NCBI GenBank assembly: GCA_000488855.1
Contig: KI535286.1
Coordinates: forward strand, 84,394-148,393
Length of the DNA: 64,000 nucleotides
Origin: Eubacterium brachy ATCC 33089
Lineage (GTDB): Bacteria > Bacillota > Clostridia > Peptostreptococcales > Anaerovoracaceae
Reading direction: 5' to 3'
The notes under the pieces: generated by a model
The model's database searches: none
Seen by the model: the letters and a program-made list of their open reading frames with translations, nothing else
Told to the model about the DNA's origin: nothing
Program-made: the position numbers and the translations under genes
Part shown: one piece after another, positions 1-8,037 of the stretch
How positions within the stretch are numbered: the stretch's first letter is position 1
Layout: every line of letters begins with the position of its first letter

Positions 1-49
1 AAATAACGTAGCTAATATTTTAGATTTATTAAAAACTTTGGAGCAATAG
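1..49 (+). CDS. 3' end of an upstream gene, cut by the window edge
   Basis: One reading frame is open from the window edge to a TAG at 47-49 and would end in ...NILDLLKTLEQ. The next gene starts 7 bases later, so the two look like one operon. FtsX-type permeases usually follow their ABC ATPase, so this tail may be the partner ATPase. That is inference from position only; too few residues are visible to identify a family. Confidence 0.3.
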   Translation, partial: NNVANILDLLKTLEQ

Positions 50-56
50 GAGTCTC

Positions 57-1793
57 ATGAAAAACCTCAATAATTTATCCTTTGAACAAATTAAAAACAA
101 CAGATTTTTGTCCGCAACGAGCATGATCAGCATAATGCTCGTCGTATTCGCTATCGTCGTTATGTTCAACTTCGCTTTAAATTCAATTATCACATATCCT
201 CAGTCCTTTGCAAATATGAAAAGTGCCGGTGCCGCTATTGATATTCGCAGCGAAGAATATAGAAAAAATTTGCTGTCTTTTATCATAATATTATCTGTTA
301 TAGTAATTTCGATTATGACTGTTACAATCTTATTTATTACGAGTACGTTTCAAATATTGCTCAAAAAAAGCCATAGAGATATGGCGATATTACGAGCAAT
401 GGGAGCCGACAAAGCTCAAATAAAAGCCATCATCAAGAATCAGGTCAATTTTCTGACCATTGCAGGTAGCGTGTTAGGGCTTGTATCGGCATTTTTATTC
501 TATAACTTCGGTTTAGAGTTTCTACGTAAAGTATGGGGAATGAAAATAAACGGAAAACATCATCTTTACGTTACAATATCGATAGCAATCGTGATAATTC
601 TAATGGTGATTATAAGAAAATCGGTTTTATTTAGTGCAAATAAATACTCCAATGTAATGCCCATCGAAATCATAAACGGATTATACGGTGAGAAAAACGG
701 AAAAGAAAAAATGCGAAAAAGAAGGGCATTGTCTTTTAGAGATCTGAATTTATCGCTGAAACTGATAGGGAACAAACTTTCAGAAAATAAACGGATCATT
801 CTTTCAGTCTCTTTGTTGATCGTTTTATTCTTGTCAGGCAACACTTTTGTAAAAACCGTGGAAAAAAACGGAGCGGACTACATAAAGCAGAAATACAAAT
901 CGGATATTTTGATAACCATAGATAGCTCTGAACCTCTAAAGAAAAGAGAAACGGATAAGATTATAGATCGGCTAAAAAAAACGGAAAATGTGGATATAGC
1001 TGTTATGTATGGCATACAATCGATTAGTAATAGTGACGGATCTCGTATAAATTTTCAATTGGGTGATTTAAATGGATTGAACAAGTTTAAGTTCTTACAT
1101 AATAGGTTCGAGAAAAATGAAACAGCTATTAGCGACACTTTCGCTAAAAAACATAACCTCAAGGAAAATGATAAATTAATGCTGGGCGATAAAAAGTTTA
1201 CAGTTCGGGAGATTTTTAAATCGTCCAACTTCACTTGGAGTGATGTTATTATAGATGCAGACAACGAGGAGTATACCGATGAAGATCTCGGCCATTTTGA
1301 CGCCATCTATGCAAAAGGGAATATGAAACAAATCAACAAGACTCTCGCCTCCTTAAAAAACAAATATCACTACATAAAGTGGTCGACGCAAGATGAAGAA
1401 CTGTCTAAGCTTTACAATGGTGGAAAAGAGCGATTCGGTATGTTTTTCATAACGTTATACGGGCTTGTGATCATCGTAACCATCGGCTGGATTAACACGA
1501 TGAACAACATTCTGGAAGACAGGCGAAACAACTATTCCACATTGCACACATTAGGCTATGTTCCAAGGCGTATTGCGATGATAATACTCTATCAACTGCT
1601 CATATATGTGGGGACCGGCGTTATAGGCGGACTTATACTGAGTACGATTTTAAATTATAAAATAACGGAGACTTTGGAATTCGCAGGTAGCTTGCAGGCA
1701 GTGGGGTTATATACTCTCGTCATACTGGTTGCAATGCTTCCAAAAGTTTTAAAACTGGCATACACATACAATCAAGATATTTTAAAAGAGTAG
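57..1793 (+). CDS. FtsX-family ABC transporter permease
   Basis: Membrane permease of 578 residues with two FtsX-like units. There is a hydrophobic segment at about residues 20-45, a membrane pair at about 72-165 with the loop KKSHRDMAILRAMGADKAQIK that is typical of the FtsX/MacB fold, a further segment near 250-262 that opens an extracellular region, and a last unit at about 455-570 with a matching loop (DRRNNYSTLHTLGYVPRRIA). Such proteins pair with an ABC ATPase to move lipids or peptides or to transmit signals across the membrane. The start is supported by AGGAG at 49-53. It is probably the last gene of an operon beginning outside the window, since 200 bases with a new promoter follow. 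The substrate is not predictable. Confidence 0.85.
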   Translation: MKNLNNLSFEQIKNNRFLSATSMISIMLVVFAIVVMFNFALNSIITYPQSFANMKSAGAAIDIRSEEYRKNLLSFIIILSVIVISIMTVTILFITSTFQILLKKSHRDMAILRAMGADKAQIKAIIKNQVNFLTIAGSVLGLVSAFLFYNFGLEFLRKVWGMKINGKHHLYVTISIAIVIILMVIIRKSVLFSANKYSNVMPIEIINGLYGEKNGKEKMRKRRALSFRDLNLSLKLIGNKLSENKRIILSVSLLIVLFLSGNTFVKTVEKNGADYIKQKYKSDILITIDSSEPLKKRETDKIIDRLKKTENVDIAVMYGIQSISNSDGSRINFQLGDLNGLNKFKFLHNRFEKNETAISDTFAKKHNLKENDKLMLGDKKFTVREIFKSSNFTWSDVIIDADNEEYTDEDLGHFDAIYAKGNMKQINKTLASLKNKYHYIKWSTQDEELSKLYNGGKERFGMFFITLYGLVIIVTIGWINTMNNILEDRRNNYSTLHTLGYVPRRIAMIILYQLLIYVGTGVIGGLILSTILNYKITETLEFAGSLQAVGLYTLVILVAMLPKVLKLAYTYNQDILKE

Positions 1794-1872
1794 AAAATAT
1801 AAATTATCTGCTATTAAATATCTCCTGCAAATTCATAAAACTTTGCAATTCTTTCAATTCAAATAATTTTAA

Positions 1873-1901
1873 TTGACTTTTTTTTGATAAGAATGTACAA
1901 T
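1873..1901 (+). promoter_or_regulatory. Promoter of the rplM-rpsI operon
   Basis: TTGACT at 1873-1878 and TACAAT at 1896-1901 with a 17-base spacer and a TG just before the -10 box. This is close to the vegetative sigma consensus and sits 142 bases ahead of rplM. Confidence 0.8.
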
Positions 1902-1907
1902 GTATAG

Positions 1908-2040
1908 GCGTGGATTTAGGATGGAAGCGTCCGTGAATTCACAGCTAAGTTAATTTAGTAATCGCTGAAACAGATTTTACAAATCCCAGTAAGCGGATCC
2001 GAAAGGGATGGTCAACCATCTTAGTAGGAGGAAAGGAAAC
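1908..2040 (+). promoter_or_regulatory. Structured 5' leader of rplM (L13-leader-like)
   Basis: The transcript between promoter and rplM is about 130 bases and foldable. GGATTT near 1912 can pair with AAATCC near 1981, there is a palindrome GTGAATTCAC around 1933-1942, and a hairpin GATGG-TCAA-CCATC at 2007-2020 sits just ahead of the ribosome site. Firmicutes are known to carry an L13 leader at this place, thought to let ribosomal protein L13 repress its own mRNA. The match to that family is inferred from position and structure, not from a covariance search. Confidence 0.5.
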
Positions 2041-2043
2041 AAA

Positions 2044-2472
2044 ATGAAATCATTTATTGCAAAGCCTCATGAAGTAGAGCGTAAATGGTATGTTATCGAC
2101 GCGGAGAACAAAACTCTAGGTCGTTTAGCATCGGAAGTAGCTGCTATCTTGAGAGGAAAGAAAAAGCCTACATATACTCCCCACGTAGACTGCGGAGATT
2201 ATGTAATCGTTATCAATGCTGAAAAAGTTGCGGTAACAGGCAAGAAGAGAAAAGAAAAGATCTACAAGAGACACACCGGATATCCGGGTGGTCTTAGAGA
2301 GATGACTTTCGAACAGCTTATGGAAAAACACCCGACAGAAATTGTTAGACACGCTGTTAAAGGCATGATGCCAAACGGCAAACTGGGCAGACAGATGTAC
2401 AAGAAGCTGAAGGTTTACGCCGGACCTGAACACGATCACGACGCACAAAAACCTGCAGTTTGGGAATTTTAA
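2044..2472 (+). CDS. rplM: 50S ribosomal protein L13
   Basis: Ribosomal protein L13, 142 residues, the same length as the E. coli protein. It binds 23S rRNA early in large-subunit assembly. Diagnostic stretches are [16 protein letters not shown] near the start, [25 protein letters not shown], and [21 protein letters not shown] near the end. A longer frame opens at 2008, but its ATG lies inside the leader hairpin; the ATG at 2044 is preceded by AGGAGGAAAGG at the right distance, so I use it. It is followed by rpsI after 15 bases, the usual L13-S9 operon. Confidence 0.97.
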   Translation: MKSFIAKPHEVERKWYVIDAENKTLGRLASEVAAILRGKKKPTYTPHVDCGDYVIVINAEKVAVTGKKRKEKIYKRHTGYPGGLREMTFEQLMEKHPTEIVRHAVKGMMPNGKLGRQMYKKLKVYAGPEHDHDAQKPAVWEF

Positions 2473-2487
2473 GGGGAGGTATAACAA

Positions 2488-2883
2488 ATGGCAAAAGTTC
2501 AATTTAGAGGAACAGGCAGAAGAAAATCTTCAGTTGCAAGAGTTAGACTAGTCCCTGGCACTGGCAACATCACTGTTAATAAAAAACCGTTAGATGACTA
2601 TATCGCACTGGAAATCGTAAAAAGAGAAGTTAAAAGACCTTTCGAGATTGCCGGTTGCGAAGGCAAGTTTGACGTTATCGCTACCGTAACCGGTGGCGGA
2701 TACACAGGTCAAGCAGGAGCGTTGAGACACGGCATTGCGAGAGCTTTATGCGAAGCTGATAGAGAAGCATACAGAGCTCCTCTGAAGGCTGCCGGTTTCT
2801 TGACAAGAGATGCGAGAATGAAGGAAAGAAAGAAATACGGTCTTAAAAAGGCGAGAAAAGCATCTCAGTTCTCAAAGAGATAA
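2488..2883 (+). CDS. rpsI: 30S ribosomal protein S9
   Basis: Ribosomal protein S9, 131 residues. It has the N-terminal [14 protein letters not shown] signature, the [19 protein letters not shown] motif, and a C-terminal tail ending in SKR, which in the ribosome reaches the P-site tRNA. GGGGAGG precedes the ATG. It is the second and last gene of the rplM operon, with a terminator 36 bases after the stop codon. Confidence 0.97.
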   Translation: MAKVQFRGTGRRKSSVARVRLVPGTGNITVNKKPLDDYIALEIVKREVKRPFEIAGCEGKFDVIATVTGGGYTGQAGALRHGIARALCEADREAYRAPLKAAGFLTRDARMKERKKYGLKKARKASQFSKR

Positions 2884-2919
2884 TTTTCGCGAGATTATAT
2901 TTATTGCGCAGGCAAATTG

Positions 2920-2946
2920 CGGAGTTCCGAAGGGAGCTCCGTTTTT
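2920..2946 (+). terminator. Rho-independent terminator of rplM-rpsI
   Basis: A GC-rich stem of about 9 base pairs (CGGAGTTCC with GGGAGCTCCG, one G-T pair) is followed directly by TTTTT. Confidence 0.85.
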
Positions 2947-2980
2947 ATGTCGATAGCATAGCAGCAATTAAAAGGTCTCC

Positions 2981-3009
2981 TTGTCCAAAGACCTGCAAAA
3001 GTGTATAAT
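2981..3009 (+). promoter_or_regulatory. Promoter ahead of the PAP2 phosphatase gene
   Basis: TTGTCC at 2981-2986, 17 bases, TATAAT at 3004-3009. An inverted repeat AGGTCT (2973-2978) and AGACCT (2989-2994) brackets the -35 box and could be an operator. The next gene starts at 3274, so the transcript would have a leader of about 260 bases in which I see no coding signal, only a loose direct repeat (GCATATTATCAGT / GCATTATCAGT) near 3200-3230. Confidence 0.55.
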
Positions 3010-3273
3010 ATAGTCTATCGGACGATGATTTCGCTGAAAAACATTCCGTATATTTGATATTTGCTATGGCGTTTATGAAAGTTCACAAAGACAATCTTTC
3101 AGGCTTTCACCTCTTTTCATGTGATGCCTATGCGTTTTGAGACTTTACGTCTTATATCGCGAATATTTCTGTACGAATGTTTCATATGCAACATGCATAT
3201 TATCAGTTACAATATGTGCATTATCAGTGAGAAATCCCATCGTGCAACAGAAATTTTAAAATGGAGTAATAAT

Positions 3274-4017
3274 ATGTTCAACTACAAATTATGGATTTTT
3301 GAAGGCTCTGTAATTATGGTAATCGCCGTCGCAACGGTGGTCTTTTACGGCAATGCCGTATACTTCGATACCTTTTACAGCGGGGTTATTCAAGGCTTGA
3401 GAGGCGGCGGCTTAAATACTTTGATGGAAGGAATTACATATATCGGCAATTGGCAGTCCATCGTCATAATATGCCTTTTGCTTTTAGCTTTCGATAAAAC
3501 TCGGAAGACTTTCGGCATACCCGTTACGTTGGTCGCCATACTTTCCAGCGTTGCCAATAAAATCGTAAAGCATCTGATGCATAGGCCCAGACCCGACTCT
3601 TCAAATATGCTGATTTCCGTAAAAGGCTATTCCTTTCCCAGCGGACATACGACTACGGCAATAGCTGTATTTGTCCTGATAGGGTACATTTTGGTGAAAA
3701 CTATGGATGATAAGAAAAAAGCTTGGATTTACGCAATTCTTCTCACCCTTCTCGCACTTGTAATAGGATTGAGCAGAGTTTACGTCGGAGTTCACCATCC
3801 GTCTGATGTGTTCGCCGGAATATTCATGGGAACCGCTTCCATGAGCCTGATTGCGATGTTCTTTTATCCTCATAAAAAGGAACATGCCAAATGGAGTGAA
3901 AAGTTCGACAGGAAATTAGATTCTCTGGAAGTCATCGAAGCGGAAGTTGTAAAGATGCCCGATGAAATGAAAACTTCATCAGATGGAGAAGAAACGTCCA
4001 TGAATAATTTTAAATAA
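3274..4017 (+). CDS. PAP2-superfamily membrane phosphatase
   Basis: Integral membrane phosphatase of 247 residues. All three parts of the PAP2 active site are visible: K-x6-R-P within KHLMHRPRP, PSGH, and SR-x5-H-x3-D within SRVYVGVHHPSD. Several hydrophobic segments surround them. Relatives remove phosphate from phosphatidate, phosphatidylglycerophosphate or undecaprenyl pyrophosphate, so a role in membrane lipid or cell-wall carrier recycling is likely; the substrate cannot be told from sequence. A longer frame starts at 3121, but the ATG at 3274 has GGAG seven bases ahead and begins where the membrane domain begins. The last 45 or so residues are a charged cytoplasmic tail. plsC follows after 90 bases. 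Confidence 0.9.
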   Translation: MFNYKLWIFEGSVIMVIAVATVVFYGNAVYFDTFYSGVIQGLRGGGLNTLMEGITYIGNWQSIVIICLLLLAFDKTRKTFGIPVTLVAILSSVANKIVKHLMHRPRPDSSNMLISVKGYSFPSGHTTTAIAVFVLIGYILVKTMDDKKKAWIYAILLTLLALVIGLSRVYVGVHHPSDVFAGIFMGTASMSLIAMFFYPHKKEHAKWSEKFDRKLDSLEVIEAEVVKMPDEMKTSSDGEETSMNNFK

Positions 4018-4107
4018 GCGGACATACGTCTGAAATTCATCATTCAAGTCTTTATCAGCGGACCTTTCATGAAAAACGCAATAAAATCGTAAAAGAGGGG
4101 TAGAAAT

Positions 4108-4854
4108 ATGAAAATTTTTGCTAATATACCGACATTTTTTAAAGCCTACGGTAACTTGCCTCAGCTTACACAATTTAAGAAGGAGATAGAAAAAGCCAAA
4201 GTTGCCGGAGACTTGGAACGTGAAAAAGAATATATACTAAAGGCTACCAGCACATGGGGAAAGTCTCTATCCAAAAGCATAGGCATGGATTTGGAGCTTC
4301 TAGGAAGCGAAAATCTTCCAAAAAACGGACCTGTGGTGTATATGTCCAATCATCAGAGTTTTGCCGACATAGTAGCTCTCTGCGCCGTTTTAGATACTAT
4401 TCAATTCGGATTCATAGCTAAAGATAAACTGGACAGGGTTCCTTTGTACGGCAGCTGGATCAATCGAATCAGAAGTGTTATGATAAACAGAGATAACGCC
4501 AGAGAAGGGCTGAAGGCAATTTCAAAGGGCATTTCGTTTATCAACGACGGCTTCTCCCTGTTGATCTTCCCCGAAGGGAAGCGCAGCCAGTGCCCCGACA
4601 TGGGAGAGTTTAAAGCCGGCGCTATGAAAATAGCTACAAAACCCGGTGTTCCCATCATACCTATTTCCTTGGACGGTACTTGGAGAATATTTGAAGAAAA
4701 GGGACGATTGCAAAAAGGTCTTGTCAAGATAAAAATTCATCCTCCTACCGAGACTAAAAATCTTTCAAGGGAAGAGGAAAAGCACCTTTCCAAGAAAGTC
4801 TACGATATAATTCACAGCGGTGTCCTTGAATTACAGAGACATTCCGAGAATTAG
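4108..4854 (+). CDS. plsC: 1-acyl-sn-glycerol-3-phosphate acyltransferase
   Basis: Acyltransferase of 248 residues that adds the second acyl chain to lysophosphatidate to make phosphatidate. The catalytic H-x4-D box is NHQSFAD (about residues 78-84), and the glycerophosphate-binding box is FPEGKRS (about 153-159), followed by VPIIPISLDGT. There is an N-terminal extension of about 50 residues before the acyltransferase core. AGAGGGG precedes the ATG. With the neighbouring PAP2 phosphatase it forms a small phospholipid cluster. Confidence 0.92.
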   Translation: MKIFANIPTFFKAYGNLPQLTQFKKEIEKAKVAGDLEREKEYILKATSTWGKSLSKSIGMDLELLGSENLPKNGPVVYMSNHQSFADIVALCAVLDTIQFGFIAKDKLDRVPLYGSWINRIRSVMINRDNAREGLKAISKGISFINDGFSLLIFPEGKRSQCPDMGEFKAGAMKIATKPGVPIIPISLDGTWRIFEEKGRLQKGLVKIKIHPPTETKNLSREEEKHLSKKVYDIIHSGVLELQRHSEN

Positions 4855-4896
4855 ATCAAAATTTAATTTTATTAAACGGTTTGAGAGGTAATAATT

Positions 4897-5469
4897 ATGG
4901 ATCGTCTGGATATGGAATTTTTTGATAAGTATAAGGATGTGGATAAGTTCTGTGGAGATATGCTGAGTTCCGATTCCGGGATTTCTGAATACATCGACCA
5001 GATGGAGAAAACTCCTGCTTCGGAAAGGCGATATGTCCCTTCATGGGAACGAGATTATCGCATGCTGAAGCATTTGAGATATGTCAGAAATCAAATTGCT
5101 CATGCGAATAACGACGTTATTTCCACAGAAGAAGACTTTTTCGAGCTCAATGAGTTTTATGACAGATTGTTAAGCGGAAATCATCCTTTCGCACTTATCA
5201 GGATTAATTCTAAGCGTGCTGAAAGAATCAGTAAACATAGTGGAGTTAAGAATGATGGTACTTCCAATACAGAGCATACCGGCTACAGCAATTACGATAG
5301 CAGGCAGCATTCATATGACTATGACAACAAAATCCGATCCACTGACCGCAACAACTATAACCATAACAGTACTAATTACGGAAAAAATTCCGGTTCGCCT
5401 TTGAAAATATTGGCACTATCAGCCTTCGTAATAGCTGTTTTGCTCATTGCGTATTACATGAGCCAATAA
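4897..5469 (+). CDS. Membrane-anchored protein with HEPN-like R-x4-H motif
   Basis: Protein of 190 residues that I cannot assign to a named family. Residues 1-105 are helical and charged and contain YVRNQIAHANND, an R-x4-H motif (R64, H69) like that of HEPN-fold RNases and their relatives. Residues about 106-165 are a low-complexity linker rich in Asn, Tyr, Ser and Asp. Residues 168-187 form one transmembrane helix, with only a few residues beyond it, so the domain should face the cytoplasm as a tail-anchored protein. GAGAGGT precedes the ATG. It stands 42 bases after plsC and before a terminator. RNase activity is only a possibility; the motif may be structural. Confidence 0.75.
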   Translation: MDRLDMEFFDKYKDVDKFCGDMLSSDSGISEYIDQMEKTPASERRYVPSWERDYRMLKHLRYVRNQIAHANNDVISTEEDFFELNEFYDRLLSGNHPFALIRINSKRAERISKHSGVKNDGTSNTEHTGYSNYDSRQHSYDYDNKIRSTDRNNYNHNSTNYGKNSGSPLKILALSAFVIAVLLIAYYMSQ

Positions 5470-5548
5470 TGGCATGTCTTCAATCAATCTAAGAGAAATA
5501 TGAACAATGAATATTTTTTATAATTTGACATAGTAAAATTTAATGATA

Positions 5549-5587
5549 CCAAAAAATCCTGTAACTTTAGCAAAGTTGCAGGATTTT
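5549..5587. terminator. Convergent terminator between the R-x4-H gene and trpS
   Basis: Sixteen-base-pair stem (5553-5568 with 5572-5587, one G-T pair) with a three-base loop. Read on the minus strand it is followed by six T, so it best terminates trpS; on the plus strand only ATTTT follows. From here to trpS, 5588-5760, I see no gene. Confidence 0.75.
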
Positions 5588-5760
5588 CAGTTATCGTAAT
5601 TCTATTTTAAAAAAATCTTTACATATGAGCATTGCCAACTGAATGCTTCACTTCTTCCATACATTTGCAATCTATAAATCTTTACAGACTTTATTTCGAT
5701 GTTAAGCGGTTTATTTTAAATATGATCCTTAACAATTCACAAACTGATAACATATAAATA

Positions 5761-6741
5761 TCAATACCCTATGCCAAAATTATCTTTTACTCTGTCGAGA
5801 ACTTTTTCAGCTATCTCATTTGCTCTCTTTTCACCGTCTTCCAATATTCGCACAAGTTCTTGCGAATTTCTGATCTCTTCGAATCTCTCTTTAAAAGGCT
5901 TCAATCCGTCGATTACGATTTCGACTAAATCCTTTTTGAAATCTCCATAGCCTTTTCCCTTGTATTTCTCCTCGATTTGCCCTATGGATAAATCGGAAAA
6001 GGCGGTGTAAATATTCATGAGATTGCTGATTCCCGGCTTATTTTCCACATCGAATTTTACAACTCCGTCCGAATCGGTTGTAGCTCTCATAATAGCCTTC
6101 TTGATTTTTTTATCGTCATCTAACAGCGAAATCCTGCTGAGCTCGTTCTCTGCACTCTTGCTCATTTTTTTGGTAGGATCGTCTAATGCCATAATCTTGG
6201 CACCTTCTTTTAAATATCTTCCTTCGGGAAGTATGAAGGTATGACCGTACTTATTATTAACCCTGTTGCATAGATCTCTGGTCAATTCAATGTGTTGTTT
6301 TTGGTCTATGCCGACGGGTACTACTTCCGTATCGTACAACAAAATGTCGGCAGCCATCAAAACAGGATATGTGAACAAACCTGTGGGAACGGATTCTCTA
6401 CCTTTTCCCTTGTCCTTGAACTGAGTCATTCTGGACAGCTCTCCCGTATATGAAGAACATGTCAAAAGCCAACCCAGTTCCGCATGACCGGACACTTTCG
6501 ATTGAACAAATACTATGCTTTTCTCAGGATCCACACCGACAGCCAAATACAGAGCTGCGACATCTAAAATGTGCTCTCTCAGCTCTTCGGGATCTTGCGG
6601 TACCGTAATTGCATGCAAATCCACGATGCAATATATGCACTCGTGCTCTTCCTGTAACTCTACAAATTGCTTCAAAGCACCGAGATAATTCCCTAAATGA
6701 ATGTTTCCTGTGGGTTGAACTCCCGAAAAAACCCTGCTCAT
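5761..6741 (-). CDS. trpS: Tryptophanyl-tRNA synthetase
   Basis: Class I aminoacyl-tRNA synthetase of 326 residues that charges tRNA-Trp. The HIGH-type signature is GNIHLGNYLGAL (residues 12-23) and the KMSKS loop is KKMSKS (about 191-196). Length and domain order are those of the usual bacterial enzyme. AGGAGG precedes the ATG. It follows the sigma factor gene after 134 bases. No T-box leader motif is present upstream. Confidence 0.97.
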   Translation of the reverse strand: MSRVFSGVQPTGNIHLGNYLGALKQFVELQEEHECIYCIVDLHAITVPQDPEELREHILDVAALYLAVGVDPEKSIVFVQSKVSGHAELGWLLTCSSYTGELSRMTQFKDKGKGRESVPTGLFTYPVLMAADILLYDTEVVPVGIDQKQHIELTRDLCNRVNNKYGHTFILPEGRYLKEGAKIMALDDPTKKMSKSAENELSRISLLDDDKKIKKAIMRATTDSDGVVKFDVENKPGISNLMNIYTAFSDLSIGQIEEKYKGKGYGDFKKDLVEIVIDGLKPFKERFEEIRNSQELVRILEDGEKRANEIAEKVLDRVKDNFGIGY

Positions 6742-6875
6742 AAAAACCTCCTAAACAATTTATCTGCTATTATTTTTCGCCCAAAGTGGAATGAAACGAG
6801 TTTGTACACATCATAAAACATGTAAACTCAACCTCTTCAAGACCTGTATCTTCCTATAAAAACATTCCAAAGCCA

Positions 6876-7610
6876 TCAATTGGTAAATTCTTGATTAAAT
6901 TGCTTCAGTATTTTCTTTTCGGCTCTCGATATGGTCATCTGTGAAACGCCTAAATCTTTTGCTATTTCACTTTGAGATTTCTCTTCCACAAATCTCTTTT
7001 TAAAAATATACTTGTACGTTCCGTTTAAATTCTTTAGAACTTTGCTTATTATCTCAAAGTTCTCGATATCCTCAAACCCTTTTTCTTCTTGTGCCGTGTA
7101 CTTCTCAAACATCGCCGTACTTCCTTCATCACCGTTATCGTCAAAGGTCTGATTAAGCGAGAGGGTACCGTATGCTGCACTGCTCTCAATGGCTCTGACA
7201 ATGGTTTCTTCTTTTTCTCCCATCTTTTCGGCTATCTCTGCAACCGTAGGTGTTCTGCCCAACTCTATGGTCAATTCTTCCTTCACTCTGGGCATGGACG
7301 ATGAAAGCTCTTTCATATGTCTTGGAACCTTTACGCTCCAACCTTTATCTCTGAAATATTTTTTTATTTCTCCCAGGATGGTCGGCGTGGCAAAACTGCT
7401 GAACTCAAACCCTTTTTCTGGATTGAACCTTTCGACTGCGGAAATGAGTGCCATGGCACCGACCTGATATAAATCGTCGTAATCGACACCCTTTCCAAGA
7501 TATTTTTTTATTAAAATATCCACCATATATAGATGATCTTCTACGAGTTTATTCCTTAGTTCTCGGTCCCTCGTACTGTAATACTCCTTGAATAATTCCT
7601 TATTTTGCAT
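6876..7610 (-). CDS. RNA polymerase sigma factor of the SigB/SigF/SigG group
   Basis: Sigma-70 family factor of 244 residues with regions 2, 3 and 4 and no region 1.1. Region 2 is seen in GVDYDDLYQVGAMALISAVERFNPEKGFEFSSFATPTILGEIKKYFRD, region 3 in ELTIELGRTPTVAEIAEKMG, and the region 4 helix-turn-helix in KSQSEIAKDLGVSQMTISRAEKKILKQ. This layout is that of general-stress and sporulation factors controlled by an RsbW/SpoIIAB-type partner, and such a partner-like gene lies 19 bases upstream. AAAGGT precedes the ATG. Which regulon it serves cannot be told. No anti-anti-sigma gene is nearby. Confidence 0.9.
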   Translation of the reverse strand: MQNKELFKEYYSTRDRELRNKLVEDHLYMVDILIKKYLGKGVDYDDLYQVGAMALISAVERFNPEKGFEFSSFATPTILGEIKKYFRDKGWSVKVPRHMKELSSSMPRVKEELTIELGRTPTVAEIAEKMGEKEETIVRAIESSAAYGTLSLNQTFDDNGDEGSTAMFEKYTAQEEKGFEDIENFEIISKVLKNLNGTYKYIFKKRFVEEKSQSEIAKDLGVSQMTISRAEKKILKQFNQEFTN

Positions 7611-7629
7611 AATTCTACCTTTTGATAGG

Positions 7630-8028
7630 CTAAATATTTTTAATCATAATCAACCTTTTTTTATTATTTTCATCTAGTTCCAGTGTCACCTTATCCATAA
7701 TAGTATTCATTACCGCTATACCTAAATCTCCCTCTTGAGGACATTGCTCGCAAATTTTCCTGCACTTTTCAAGCTCATATTCTCCGGTAGCAGCTATGGC
7801 AATTGAAAATTGTTTTTCACTAATTTCAATATCCATCTTATATTCGTTACACCAACAGTCGCTGTCGTGGCAAGATATTATTTTACAGCCTTCGATTACC
7901 GCTATACCCACTTCGTCCATGGCCTCAATATCCAATCCTGCCACACTGGCCGCCGACACGGCAACGCTGTTGCACACCCTTATATATTCAGGTGCACATT
8001 TAATTGTAACGCTTATATTATTTGTCAT
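7630..8028 (-). CDS. RsbW-like anti-sigma protein, degenerate ATP site, Cys-rich
   Basis: Protein of 132 residues with the outline of an RsbW/SpoIIAB anti-sigma kinase: DEVGIAVIEGCKIISCH (residues 38-54) matches the first ATP-binding helix and GDLGIAVMNTIMDKVTL (100-116) the last. The key residues are not kept: the N-box Asn is Ile50, and the G1 Asp region reads IAATGEYE. It has nine cysteines, including H54-x3-C58-x-C60 and C89-x3-C93-x2-C96, unusual for this family. I infer that it still binds the adjacent sigma factor but is not a working kinase; a metal or redox switch is possible. Its ribosome site GAGGGGA overlaps the gyrA stop codon, so it is probably coupled to gyrA. Confidence 0.7.
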   Translation of the reverse strand: MTNNISVTIKCAPEYIRVCNSVAVSAASVAGLDIEAMDEVGIAVIEGCKIISCHDSDCWCNEYKMDIEISEKQFSIAIAATGEYELEKCRKICEQCPQEGDLGIAVMNTIMDKVTLELDENNKKRLIMIKNI

Positions 8029-8037
8029 AACTTCCCC

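Noticed and set aside
2008-2043. Earlier start for rplM
   Set aside because: The ATG at 2008 lies in the leader hairpin without ribosome site; the ATG at 2044 has AGGAGG and the conserved N-terminus.
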